54,415 nt of DNA from an uncultured Thermoleophilia bacterium (GCA_903862845.1 CAIOZS010000096.1:1-54415); one strand, 5' to 3'; positions 1 through 8,261 are shown, counted from the stretch's first letter. Numbers and translations are program-made. Notes: generated from the letters alone by a model not told the origin.

Positions 1-1371
1 GGCATGTCGCCGGCGCCGCTCAGCGCTGCGCACCGCGACGAAGCCCTGCACAACTGGGCGCACTACTGGGACATCAGCGGGGTCGCCTGGGACTGGACGA
101 GCTTTCGCCAGTATCTCAAGGCGCTGGAGCTCGCGGGCGGGGCCATCAACATCGCCCCGCTCGTCGGCCACGGCGCCTTGAGGCTGGCGGTCATGGGCCT
201 TGCCGATCGGCCCGCCGGCGAGAAGGAGCTGGCACGCATGGAGCGTATGCTCGACGCCGCCCTGCGCGCCGGCGCCCACGGCCTCTCCACGGGCCTCGTC
301 TACCCGCCGGGCTGCTACGCCCCCACCGATGAGCTCGTGCGGCTGTGCCGCGTCGTAGGCCGCCATCAGGCGATCTACACCACGCATATCCGCGGGGAGC
401 GCGAGACCATCCTCGAAGCGGTGGCCGAGGCTCTCGCCATCGGCCGCGAGTGCGGCGTCGCCGTCGAGGTCTCGCACAACGCCCCCAAATGGGGCGCCCG
501 CGAGGACGCCGGCGCCAACCTGGCGCTCATCGAGGAGGCGCGTCGCGGCGGCTACGACGTGACGACAGACAACGACGTGCACACCGATCTCGCGCCGCGC
601 CTGTCCCGCGCGCTGCCCCAGCCCGTCCTCGATCTGGGGCACGACGCGCTGATGGCGCTGCTCGGCGACCCGGCCGGGCGGGAGAACCTGCGTCGCGGCA
701 TCGCCGACGACCTGCGGCCCGGCGCCGGCTACACGGGCCTCGTCCGTCATGGCCGCTTCGAGCGCATCGTCATCCTGCACGCCGGGCGGCATCCCGAGCT
801 CCGGGGCCGGTCGGTGGCCGACATCGCGGCGGACCGCGGCCGCGACCCGCTGGACACCTTCTTCGACCTCATCGTGGAGGAGGACGACCAGATCGTCGGG
901 ATCTTCGACTACGTCGACGAGCGCGACATCCGGGCGCTTCTGCGCAGCCCGCTGGCCATGGTGTCGTCAGACGGCCTGGTGATGCCGCCGGCGGAGACCC
1001 TGGATGACCCGGCGCTGTACTGGCCGTGCAGCTACGGCGAGTACCCCGGCGTCCTCGAGCGCTTCGTGCGCGAAGAGCCGGTGCTGCGCCTCGAGGAGGC
1101 CATCCGCAAGATGACCTCCTTCCCCGCGCAGCGTTTCGGGCTGCTCGACCGCGGCGTCCTGCGGCCCGGCCTGCGCGCCGACGTCGTCGTGTTCGACCTC
1201 GAAAGGGTGCGCGACCGGGCCACGAACCTGTTTCCGCACGCGTATCCTTTCGAGAACATCCCACACCGGCACCCGGAAGGCATCGATTGGGTGCTCGTCA
1301 ACGGTGAGCCGGTGATCGCCGAAGGCGAGCACACGGGGTCCTTGCCCGGGCGCGTGCTGCGGCGACGCTGA
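1..1371 (+). CDS. N-acyl-D-amino-acid deacylase family amidohydrolase (5' end cut by window)
   Basis: The reading frame is open from the first base. The protein begins in the middle of a D-aminoacylase-like metal-dependent amidohydrolase: GMSPAPL matches the part of the family that follows the N-terminal strands, so the HxH metal motif and the true start lie upstream of the window. Visible family landmarks are a THIRGE segment near residue 126, a VEVSHNAPKW segment near residue 155, the late SSDGLVMPP metal-site segment, and the C-terminal LRPGLRADVVVFD composite beta-sandwich signature. The family hydrolyses N-acyl groups from D-amino acids, or acts on related dihydropyrimidine-like or peptide substrates. 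The exact substrate cannot be read from this part. A hairpin follows at 1408-1431 and a PucR regulator is next, which fits an amide/nitrogen catabolic locus (inference). Confidence 0.85.
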   Translation, partial: GMSPAPLSAAHRDEALHNWAHYWDISGVAWDWTSFRQYLKALELAGGAINIAPLVGHGALRLAVMGLADRPAGEKELARMERMLDAALRAGAHGLSTGLVYPPGCYAPTDELVRLCRVVGRHQAIYTTHIRGERETILEAVAEALAIGRECGVAVEVSHNAPKWGAREDAGANLALIEEARRGGYDVTTDNDVHTDLAPRLSRALPQPVLDLGHDALMALLGDPAGRENLRRGIADDLRPGAGYTGLVRHGRFERIVILHAGRHPELRGRSVADIAADRGRDPLDTFFDLIVEEDDQIVGIFDYVDERDIRALLRSPLAMVSSDGLVMPPAETLDDPALYWPCSYGEYPGVLERFVREEPVLRLEEAIRKMTSFPAQRFGLLDRGVLRPGLRADVVVFDLERVRDRATNLFPHAYPFENIPHRHPEGIDWVLVNGEPVIAEGEHTGSLPGRVLRRR

Positions 1372-1407
1372 CGGCCCCGCTGTCGGCCTTGCCAGAACGT
1401 ATAAAGC

Positions 1408-1431
1408 GCCCGCGGCCATCTTGCCGCGGGC
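1408..1431 (+). terminator. Hairpin after the amidohydrolase
   Basis: A perfect 9-bp inverted repeat (GCCCGCGGC / GCCGCGGGC) with a 6-base loop lies 36 bases after the amidohydrolase stop. There is no clear T tract on either side, so it is a plausible but unproven terminator. Confidence 0.5.
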
Positions 1432-1456
1432 TCTCGCGCCCTACTTGGACATGATG

Positions 1457-1462
1457 TAGAAT
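1457..1462 (+). promoter_or_regulatory. Putative -10 element for a leaderless pucR-type mRNA
   Basis: TAGAAT lies 8 bases before the ATG of the PucR regulator and no Shine-Dalgarno sequence is present. The transcript would therefore start at or next to the ATG. No convincing -35 is visible. The same arrangement recurs upstream of three other SD-less genes in the window. Confidence 0.45.
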
Positions 1463-1470
1463 CGCCAGCC

Positions 1471-3120
1471 ATGATCAGCGTCCAGGACATCCTCGAGATC
1501 CCCGACCTGAACCTCAAGCTGCTGGCCGGCGCCAAGTCCACCAGCAATCCGGTGCGCTGGGTGCACATCACCGAGGTGCCCGACCCCACCAAGTGGCTCA
1601 AGGGCGGCGAGCTCCTCCTCACCACCGGCTACGGTTTTGTCGGTGCCGAGGAGCGGCAGGTCGAGCAGCTCAAGCTGCTCATCGATCACAATCTCTCCGG
1701 GCTCGGCTTCGGCACCGGCTTCAGCTTCGACACGGTGCCGCCGGCGCTCATCAGGGTCGCCGAGGAGTACGGTTTTCCGCTCTTCGAGGTGCCGTACCAT
1801 GTGCCTTTCATCGCCATCACCGAGGCCGTGGCCTCGAAGATCGTCAACGAGCAGTACTCGCTCCTGCAGCGCAGCCTCGCCGTCCACGAGAAGCTCACAA
1901 AGATCGTGCTCGAAGAAAAGGGCCTCGAGGCCATCCTCTCGACGCTCTCGGCTCTGGTGGGCTGCTCGGCGGTGCTCTTCGACTTCCACGGCGTGGTGCT
2001 CTGCGAAGCCGCCTACCGCAGGCACCTGGGCGGCGAGCTCATCGCCGATCTCTGGGGCCAGATCAGCGACCGCCGTGCCAACCGCCAGAACTTCGCCCTC
2101 AGCATGGAAGGCGTGGGTTCGGGCGTACAGGTCTACCCGGTGGTCGCGTCGCATCGTATCGGCGCTTTCCTCGCCGTGGTCAAAGACAGCGGCGACTTCA
2201 GCGAGTACGACCGCATCATCCTCCATAACGTGGTCACCGTGACGGCCCTCGAGCTGGTCAAGAAGAAAGCCGTCGCCGAAACCGAGAAACGCCTTGCCGG
2301 CGACTTCTTCGACGAGCTCATCGCCAGCGACCTCTACGAGGAGGAGATCGCCCGCCGTCTGGCCTTCTTCGGCCTCGATCCGCAGTCCCCGCACCTCATC
2401 GTACTTCTCGACATCGACGGCTTCGAGGCGCCCGCCGGGCCGCGCGGCGAGCGCGAGGAGATGGTTGTGCAGGACGTCAAGGAGCGCCTGCACTGGGCGG
2501 TCGACGAGTTCATGGCGAAGCGCGACGTCCTGTTCATCTCAGCGTCGCGCAGCGAGTCGGTCGTCATCCTCGTGCAGCCGGGCAAGCTCGGTGGCAGCGC
2601 CGTGATCGCTCTTGCCGCGGAGCTTCAGGCGGCCATCGACCAGCTTCTTCCCGAGATCACCGTGTCGGTCGGCATCGGCCGGCCTCACCGCCAGCTCATC
2701 GACCTGCGCCAGAGCTACTACGAGGCGACCTACGCCATCAAGATCCGCAAGCTTAAGGGCGAGCCGGGCGTGATCGCCAGCTTCGAGGACCTCGGCTCCT
2801 ACGGGCTCTTGCTGGGCCTGCAGGACACCCTCTCGCTGCAGGTCTTCTACGACAGCGTCCTCGGCAAGCTGCAGGACTACGACGAGCAGAGTTCGAGCGA
2901 CCTCGTGAAGAGCCTTGCCTGCTTCCTCGCGGCCAACGGCCACTGGGGTGACGCTGCCGAGAAGCTCTACGTGCACCGCCATACGCTGCGCTACCGCATG
3001 AAGCGCGTGGAGGAGATCACCGGCCGCGACCTGGACCAGTCGCAGGATCGCATGGAGTTCTGGCTGGCGCTCAAGGCCAAGGAGCTCATCGACCAGGCCA
3101 AGAAGGGCAAGACAGCCTAG
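1471..3120 (+). CDS. PucR family transcriptional regulator
   Basis: This 549-residue protein has the full PucR architecture. The N-terminal PucR ligand-associated domain runs from residue 1 to about 125 (ISVQDILEIPDL, GGELLLTTGYG). A middle CdaR/GGDEF-like region without a diguanylate cyclase motif spans about residues 280-430. The C-terminal PucR helix-turn-helix lies around residues 490-535 (VHRHTLRYRMKRVEEITG). Relatives control purine, amino-acid or other nitrogen catabolism genes, usually as activators of neighbouring operons. The adjacent amidohydrolase is the most likely target (inference). The start is the ATG at 1471; there is no SD and a TAGAAT box sits 8 bases upstream. Its TAG stop shares the palindrome CTAG (3117-3120) with the stop of the convergent SDR gene. 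Confidence 0.93.
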   Translation: MISVQDILEIPDLNLKLLAGAKSTSNPVRWVHITEVPDPTKWLKGGELLLTTGYGFVGAEERQVEQLKLLIDHNLSGLGFGTGFSFDTVPPALIRVAEEYGFPLFEVPYHVPFIAITEAVASKIVNEQYSLLQRSLAVHEKLTKIVLEEKGLEAILSTLSALVGCSAVLFDFHGVVLCEAAYRRHLGGELIADLWGQISDRRANRQNFALSMEGVGSGVQVYPVVASHRIGAFLAVVKDSGDFSEYDRIILHNVVTVTALELVKKKAVAETEKRLAGDFFDELIASDLYEEEIARRLAFFGLDPQSPHLIVLLDIDGFEAPAGPRGEREEMVVQDVKERLHWAVDEFMAKRDVLFISASRSESVVILVQPGKLGGSAVIALAAELQAAIDQLLPEITVSVGIGRPHRQLIDLRQSYYEATYAIKIRKLKGEPGVIASFEDLGSYGLLLGLQDTLSLQVFYDSVLGKLQDYDEQSSSDLVKSLACFLAANGHWGDAAEKLYVHRHTLRYRMKRVEEITGRDLDQSQDRMEFWLALKAKELIDQAKKGKTA

Positions 3121-3866
3121 GACATCACCAGCGAGCCGTTGTCGACGACCACGTTGACGCCGGTCACGGCGTCGGTCTCGAGACAGAAGCGGACGGCGGC
3201 CCCGATGTCGGCGGGCGCGACGAGACGCTCCGCTGCCACCTTGGCGGCCGCCCGTAGTGTGGCCGCCCTGTGCTCGTCGTCCTCGAGGTCAACGGGTCCC
3301 GGCGCGACGCCGCAGACTCTCACGTCGTCGGCGCTCCAGGCTCGCGCCAGCTCCTTGACGAGGTGGATCTGGGCCGCCTTGGCGGCGCCGTGCGCGGCGA
3401 ACGACGTCCACGGCTGCAGACCCAGACAGTCGGTGATGGCGACGATCACGCCGCCCGCCGCAGCGCCGGTCAGAAAGTGCCCGCGGGCGGCGATCGCCGT
3501 GAAGAAGAACCCCTTGGCGATGGTGTCGAGCGAGCCGTCCCACGAGTCCTCGTCAAGGCGCTCGGGGGGAGTGGGCACGTACGGTCCGCTGGCGGCGAAG
3601 ACCAGCCCGTCAAGCCCGCCGAGAGCCGTCGCCGCGTCGGTCACGAGGCCTACGGCAGCGCTGGGCCGGCGCACGTCGCCGGCCACGGCGGCGGCGAGCG
3701 GCGCGCCCGCCGCGCGCAGCGCAGCGACCTGCGCCTCAGCCGCTTCGCCGGCCGCCCGTGAGGAAACGCAGACGGCGGCGCCGTGAGCGGCGAGGTCGAT
3801 GGCCAGCGCGCGGCCGAGGCGACGCACGCCGCCGACCACGAGGATGCGGGCGCCGGCGACCCTCAT
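3117..3866 (-). CDS. SDR family oxidoreductase with His in place of the catalytic Tyr
   Basis: This is a 249-residue Rossmann-fold short-chain dehydrogenase. The N-terminal cofactor motif is VGGVRRLGRA instead of the usual TGxxxGIG, and an AASGPY segment replaces the common NNAG. Where a normal SDR has YxxxK, this protein reads HGAAK (near residues 164-168), so the proton-donating tyrosine is histidine. The preceding catalytic-Ser position reads ITDCLG, resembling FolM/PTR1-type pteridine reductases, where Asp can occupy it. The C-terminal VTGVNVVVDNG stretch is typical. The gene overlaps the upstream serine-hydrolase gene by 4 bases (ATGA), so the two are probably translationally coupled. 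Substrate and activity are unknown; it may be a pteridine or short-chain reductase, or a non-catalytic homologue. Confidence 0.85.
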   Translation of the reverse strand: MRVAGARILVVGGVRRLGRALAIDLAAHGAAVCVSSRAAGEAAEAQVAALRAAGAPLAAAVAGDVRRPSAAVGLVTDAATALGGLDGLVFAASGPYVPTPPERLDEDSWDGSLDTIAKGFFFTAIAARGHFLTGAAAGGVIVAITDCLGLQPWTSFAAHGAAKAAQIHLVKELARAWSADDVRVCGVAPGPVDLEDDEHRAATLRAAAKVAAERLVAPADIGAAVRFCLETDAVTGVNVVVDNGSLVMS

Positions 3867-4873
3867 GCCGGCTCGCCGAGATGCTCGTACAGTTCGGCGG
3901 CGATGCCGGCGATGGCCTGCGACGCGCGATCCTTGGCGGTCTGGCTGAGGCCTTTGCAGTAGACGACCATGACGATCGGCGCCGCGGAGGGCGTGTACGC
4001 GATCGCGGCGTCATTGCTGGTCCCCGAGACGCCGCCGGTCTTGTTGGCCACGAACAGGCCCTGCGGCAGCCCGGCGGGGATCTTCTCGCGCCACTCCTGC
4101 CGGCTCATGATCTCGATCATGAGCCGGCAGGAGGGCGCCGAGGCGCAGCGGCTCTCGACGATCATCGCCAGGAGCTCGGCCATGTCGCGCGGCGAGCCCT
4201 GGTTGTCGAGCGCCTGGTCGACGGCGAAGGCGTCTTCATAGCCGCAGGACTCGTCGAGACCCCAGCGCTCGTCGTAGAGGTGCTGGAAACCGGCGCCGCT
4301 GAGGCGCGAGTTTTCTTCGAGGACGCGCTCAAGGGCGTCCCCGTGCTCGCCGCGGGCCTCGAAGGAGCGCCAGCTGGCGACTATCTCGGCGCCGCGCAAG
4401 CCCCGCCAGTCGCTGCCCGCCCCGCATCCCATCAGGAAATACTCGCGGTTCGGCATGGAGCAGTCGATCGTCGCGAGGTCCAGCTCGCGCATCGCCCCGT
4501 TGACGGCCCCGAAGCCGACGAGGCGCCACAGCATGTCGGTCGCCGTGTTGTCGCTGAGCGTGATCATGAGGTACAGCAGGTCGCGCACCGTGGGCCGCAG
4601 GCCCTCCTGACAGTGGATGAGCGTGCTGCCGGGGCTCTTGTCCGCCTCGGTGAGGGTGAGGCGGTCGTCCAGGCGGAGGCCGCCGGCATCGACGCGCCGC
4701 ATGACCTCGACCATGATGGGGATCTTGAAACAACTGGCCATCGGAAAGAGCTCGTCGGCGTTCATGCAGACGCTCGCCTGACTCGCCAGATTGCGGGCCG
4801 CGACGCCCACCGTGCCGCCGAGCCCGGAGGAGATGGCTGCGATCCTGTCGTGGACACGCTCATGCCTGGCCAT
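3863..4873 (-). CDS. Class A beta-lactamase-like serine hydrolase
   Basis: This protein of about 336 residues has the serine beta-lactamase/DD-peptidase fold signature in order: SCFK (SxxK nucleophile motif), SDN, and a late KTG (KTGGVSGT). I cannot find the ExxLN omega-loop that supplies the deacylating Glu166 of true class A beta-lactamases, and no signal peptide is visible. A cytoplasmic serine hydrolase or esterase-like relative is therefore more likely than a secreted beta-lactamase. The ATG at 4873 was chosen because AAGGGAG lies 8 bases before it; an ATG at 4906 has no SD. The gene overlaps the downstream SDR by ATGA. A 40-bp near-perfect palindrome sits inside it at 4094-4133. Confidence 0.8.
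   Translation of the reverse strand: MARHERVHDRIAAISSGLGGTVGVAARNLASQASVCMNADELFPMASCFKIPIMVEVMRRVDAGGLRLDDRLTLTEADKSPGSTLIHCQEGLRPTVRDLLYLMITLSDNTATDMLWRLVGFGAVNGAMRELDLATIDCSMPNREYFLMGCGAGSDWRGLRGAEIVASWRSFEARGEHGDALERVLEENSRLSGAGFQHLYDERWGLDESCGYEDAFAVDQALDNQGSPRDMAELLAMIVESRCASAPSCRLMIEIMSRQEWREKIPAGLPQGLFVANKTGGVSGTSNDAAIAYTPSAAPIVMVVYCKGLSQTAKDRASQAIAGIAAELYEHLGEPA
4094..4133. repeat. 40-bp intragenic inverted repeat (19-bp perfect arms)
   Basis: The arm CTCCTGCCGGCTCATGATC is followed after only 2 bases (TC) by its exact reverse complement. The element is inside the serine-hydrolase gene and encodes, on the minus strand, the in-frame segment around CRLMIEIMSRQE. It is far longer than coding constraint would give by chance and could extrude as a cruciform or form an mRNA hairpin. 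Confidence 0.95.
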
Positions 4874-5041
4874 GCAGCGACTCCCTTCATCGGCTGTGGT
4901 TAACATATACGAGCGGCGTGAGCCCGAGCCAGAGCGGCCGACGGTCGTCGGCGCGCCGGTCCCGCGGGGCGCACCCTCACATTCCGTTCGGTTGTGCGCG
5001 ATTCCTTTTCGTTTTGGTCTGTTCTGGGCGTTCTCATGTGC

Positions 5042-5047
5042 TAGACT
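5042..5047 (+). promoter_or_regulatory. Possible -10 element upstream of ald
   Basis: TAGACT lies 73 bases before the alanine dehydrogenase start, inside an unusually AT-rich stretch (about 4991-5060) for this genome. The -35 region (TGTTCT, about 5020-5025) is weak. The hexamer matches the TAGACT boxes seen before other genes here. Confidence 0.35.
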
Positions 5048-5120
5048 GCCAATCCGTGTGTGCCCTTACGAGTGTTCACATGAAGAGCGCGACCATCGGG
5101 ATGAAGAGCGAGGAGGAGTC

Positions 5121-6242
5121 ATGATCGTCGGTGTCCCCAAGGAGATCAAGAACGAGGAGTACCGCGTCGCGGTCACGCCGAACGGCGTCAAGGAGTTCGT
5201 GCGCGCCGGCCACACCGTCATCGTCGAGAAGGGCGCCGGCGTGGGCAGCGGCTTCGAAGACGCCGCCTACGAGGCCGCCGGCGCCACGCTGGCCAGTGTA
5301 GAGGACGTGTTTGCCAAGTCCGAGATGATCTACAAGGTCAAGGAGCCCATCCCCAGCGAGTACGACCAGTTCAAGCCGGGCCAGATCCTCTACACGTACC
5401 TGCATATGGCCGCCGCCTACGCGCGGCAGCTCACGGATGCCATGATCAAGGCCGACATCCGCGCGATCGCCTTTGAGACTGTCGAGACCGAGAAGGGCGC
5501 CCACCCGCTGCTCTTCCCGATGAGCGAGGTCGCCGGCAAGCTCGCCATCCAGGCCGGTGCCACTCATCTTCAGAAGAACAACGGCGGCCGCGGCGTGCTC
5601 CTCGGTGGCGTCACCGGCGTCCCCCCCGCGAAGGTCGTCGTCATCGGCGGCGGCACAGTGGGCACGAATGCGGCGAAGGTGTCGGCCGGCATCGGCGCCC
5701 GCACAGTCGTCATGGACAAGAGCGCCGAGCGCCTCACCTACCTCGACGACGTCTTCGGCGGTCGCGTCGAGACCGTGCTCTCCACCGAGGCCGCGATCGA
5801 AGAAGAGATCGAGCACGCCGACCTCGTCATCGGCGCTGTCTTGCTTCCCGGCGGCGCACAGGCTCCGCACCTGATCAAGCGCTCGATGCTCAAGACCATG
5901 CTGCCCGGATCCGTCATCGTCGACGTCGCCATCGATCAGGGCGGCTGCTTCGAGACCTCCAAGCCCACGACGCACACCGACCCCACGTACGTGGTCGACG
6001 GCGTTATCCACTACTGCGTCGCCAACATGCCCGGCGCCGTGGCTCGCACGTCCACCATGGCTCTGGCCGGCGCCACGCTTCCCTTCGGGCTCGCCATCGC
6101 CAACAAGGGCTTCGAGCAGGCCGTCAAGGACGACGCGGCCCTCGCGCTCGGCGTCAACGTCTACCGCGGCAAGCTCACCATCGCGTCGGTAGCCGAAGCG
6201 CATGAGCTGACGTACACGCCGCTGGACAAAGTGCTGGCCTGA
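5121..6242 (+). CDS. ald: Alanine dehydrogenase
   Basis: This 373-residue protein is full length for NAD-dependent L-alanine dehydrogenase, which interconverts L-alanine and pyruvate plus ammonia. The N-terminus MIVGVPKEIKNEEYRVAV is the family signature, with R15 in the substrate pocket. YTYLHMAA follows near residue 95. The Rossmann motif VVVIGGGTVGTNAA lies near residues 172-185, and the late NMPGAVARTST matches the conserved C-terminal substrate region. The ATG at 5121 has the strong upstream SD GAGGAGG; the reading frame continues upstream to 4791 but codes nothing recognisable there. It sits between a divergent hydrolase operon and an aldehyde oxidoreductase. It could feed alanine carbon to pyruvate in amino-acid fermentation (inference). 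Confidence 0.97.
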   Translation: MIVGVPKEIKNEEYRVAVTPNGVKEFVRAGHTVIVEKGAGVGSGFEDAAYEAAGATLASVEDVFAKSEMIYKVKEPIPSEYDQFKPGQILYTYLHMAAAYARQLTDAMIKADIRAIAFETVETEKGAHPLLFPMSEVAGKLAIQAGATHLQKNNGGRGVLLGGVTGVPPAKVVVIGGGTVGTNAAKVSAGIGARTVVMDKSAERLTYLDDVFGGRVETVLSTEAAIEEEIEHADLVIGAVLLPGGAQAPHLIKRSMLKTMLPGSVIVDVAIDQGGCFETSKPTTHTDPTYVVDGVIHYCVANMPGAVARTSTMALAGATLPFGLAIANKGFEQAVKDDAALALGVNVYRGKLTIASVAEAHELTYTPLDKVLA

Positions 6243-6298
6243 TTCTGCAATCGGCTCCGCGGCGTCCATAGGCCGCGGCTCGCCGACCATGCCAGAAT

Positions 6299-6334
6299 GG
6301 AGCCGCGTTCGGACGCACGTCCGAACGCGGCTCC
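6299..6334 (+). terminator. Strong hairpin between ald and the AOR gene
   Basis: Perfect 17-bp arms (GGAGCCGCGTTCGGACG and its complement) are separated by 2 bases, followed by CTTCCGT. It begins 56 bases after the ald stop. It is probably a terminator or attenuator isolating ald from the downstream oxidoreductase gene. The T tract is poor. Confidence 0.7.
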
Positions 6335-6442
6335 TTCCGTATCGGGACGCTCCGCCGTCCCACCAGGGCCGGCTCCGCCGACCCGAGGCGGTCACCGGGT
6401 GCGGGGGGTGCCGGGGTGCTTTGTCACTGCAAAGGAGCATGA

Positions 6443-8182
6443 ATGGGCGACCTTCTTCGCATCGATCTGACCACGCGCACGTCCACCGAAGAGACGGTGC
6501 CGCCGGAGCTCATCAAGGAGCTCATCGGCGCCAAAGGCCTCGGCACTCACTATCTCTGCAAGGAGGTGGGCCCGGAGGTCGAGCCGCTCGATCCTGAGGC
6601 CAAGCTCATCTTCGCCATCGGTCCCATGGCCGGGACCACGATGCTGGGCAGCAACCGCTATGGCCTCTTCTTCGCCTCGCCGCTCACCGGGGGGTACTGC
6701 GAGTGCTACTCCGGGGGCAACCTCACGCCGCAGTTCGCGAGGACCGGCTACAAGGTCGTCATCGTCGAGGGCAAGGCCGACGGGCACGTCTACCTTGAGA
6801 TCAGCGAGGAAGGCGTCGCCTTCCACAGCGCGGAGGATCTCTGGGGTCTCGATGCCTACGAGTCCGAAGACAAGATCGTCGCGCGCACCGATCACAAGCG
6901 TGCCCAAGCCTGCGTTATCGGCCAGGCTGGGGAGCGCCTGGTCCGCTTCGCCTGCGTCAACAACAACAAGTGGCACCAGCTCGGCCGCGGCGGTCCCGGC
7001 GCCGTGTTCGGCAGCAAGAACCTCAAGGGCATCGTCTGGCACGGCGAGAAGAAGGTCGAGGTCGCGCGACCCGACGCGTACAAGGCGGTCGTGCGCGACC
7101 TCCTCGAGCGCACCAAAGGCGACCCCGGCGTGGCCGCCTACCAGCGCGGCGGCACCCTCAACATGGTGCGCATCATGAACGGCGCGAATGCCTTCCCCAC
7201 GCGCTACTGGCGCAAAGGTACGCTCGAGGGCTTCGAGCGCATCACCGTCGAGACGATGCTTGCGGAGCACGGCACCAAGCACGAGCTGTGCCCGCCCTGC
7301 ACCTTCAAGTGCGTGAAGCACAACTTCGTCTTCGAAGGGCGCCACAAGGGCCTCGAGATCGAGGGCCCCGAGTACGAGACGGCCTACGTCTTCGGCGGGC
7401 TCTGCGAGATCAAGGACTTCTCCGAGATCATGTGGCTCAACGACATCTGCGACCGCCTCGGTGTGGACAGCATGACCGCCGGCAATCTCTGCGCGCTCGC
7501 CATTGAGGCCTCGCGGCGCGGCCTCATCGACGAGAAGATGGACTTCGGCGACCCCGATTGCGTCGGCGACTTCCTCACCAAGATGTGCCTGCGCGAGGGC
7601 ATCGGCGACATCTGGGCAGACGGTATTCTGCGCGTCGAGAAGGAATACGGCCTCGAGGGCGTCGCCGTGCACGTCAAAGGCATGGAGCCGGCGGGCTACG
7701 ACCCGCGCGTCATGAAAGGCATGGGCCTCGGCTTCGCCACGACGACGCGCGGCGCCTGCCACCTGCGCGCCACAATGTACAAGCCCGAGCTCATCGGCAT
7801 CAGCCCCTACAACCAGCTCGAGGGCAAGGCGGCCATCTACTGCGACTGGGAAGACCGCCTCACGATCATGGACACGCTCCTCTACTGCCGCTTTTACCGC
7901 GACCTGGTTCAGTGGCCGTACATTACGGCGGTGGTCAACGCCGCCATCGGTACCGACTACGGCGAAGACGACATGCACCGTATCGCCAACCGCATCGTCA
8001 CGATGACGCACGAGTACAATGCCGGGCGCGGCATCGGGCGCGAGTCGGAGCGCCTGCCGGACTGGGTCACCGAAACGCCCATGGACGACGAGGGCGCGCT
8101 CACGTTTCCGCAGTCCGAGATGGAGTACATGCTGGCCGACTACTACGAGATCCGCGGCTGGGGCGAATTGCCACCGCTCTGA
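6443..8182 (+). CDS. aor: Aldehyde:ferredoxin oxidoreductase (tungstopterin/molybdopterin enzyme)
   Basis: This 579-residue protein belongs to the AOR family, which oxidises aldehydes to carboxylic acids with ferredoxin as acceptor, using a W or Mo bis-pterin and one 4Fe-4S cluster. The N-terminal domain (IGPMAGTTMLGSNRYGLFF, SGGNLTPQF, LGRGGPGAVFGSKNLK) binds the pterin. Cluster ligands are visible as CPPCTFKC (C283, C286, C290) with a distal Cys in DTLLYC (about 482), in the expected CxxCxxxC...C arrangement. An excellent SD, AAAGGAG, precedes the ATG at 6443. No ferredoxin subunit, MoaD or AOR maturation gene is adjacent. Molybdate-uptake and MobAB genes occur 27-30 kb downstream. Substrate could be any of the short or aromatic aldehydes used by AOR/FOR/GOR relatives. 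Confidence 0.95.
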   Translation: MGDLLRIDLTTRTSTEETVPPELIKELIGAKGLGTHYLCKEVGPEVEPLDPEAKLIFAIGPMAGTTMLGSNRYGLFFASPLTGGYCECYSGGNLTPQFARTGYKVVIVEGKADGHVYLEISEEGVAFHSAEDLWGLDAYESEDKIVARTDHKRAQACVIGQAGERLVRFACVNNNKWHQLGRGGPGAVFGSKNLKGIVWHGEKKVEVARPDAYKAVVRDLLERTKGDPGVAAYQRGGTLNMVRIMNGANAFPTRYWRKGTLEGFERITVETMLAEHGTKHELCPPCTFKCVKHNFVFEGRHKGLEIEGPEYETAYVFGGLCEIKDFSEIMWLNDICDRLGVDSMTAGNLCALAIEASRRGLIDEKMDFGDPDCVGDFLTKMCLREGIGDIWADGILRVEKEYGLEGVAVHVKGMEPAGYDPRVMKGMGLGFATTTRGACHLRATMYKPELIGISPYNQLEGKAAIYCDWEDRLTIMDTLLYCRFYRDLVQWPYITAVVNAAIGTDYGEDDMHRIANRIVTMTHEYNAGRGIGRESERLPDWVTETPMDDEGALTFPQSEMEYMLADYYEIRGWGELPPL

Positions 8183-8212
8183 GGCGACGGCGCACGAGGC
8201 CGGCAGACAAAC

Positions 8213-8261
8213 GAGACAGACGGGAGGGCGTGCTCGCAGGGCACGCCCTCCCGTCTGTCTC
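8213..8261. terminator. Bidirectional terminator with 21-bp perfect arms
   Basis: Perfect 21-base arms (8213-8233 and 8241-8261) flank a 7-base loop (TCGCAGG) between two convergent genes. The AOR gene ends 31 bases earlier and the convergent small membrane-protein gene ends inside the right edge of the repeat, its stop codon using the last arm base. Confidence 0.85.

Noticed and set aside
4791-5120. Upstream extension of the ald frame
   Set aside because: Alanine dehydrogenase begins MIVGVPKEIK at 5121 behind a strong SD; the extension is not protein-like.
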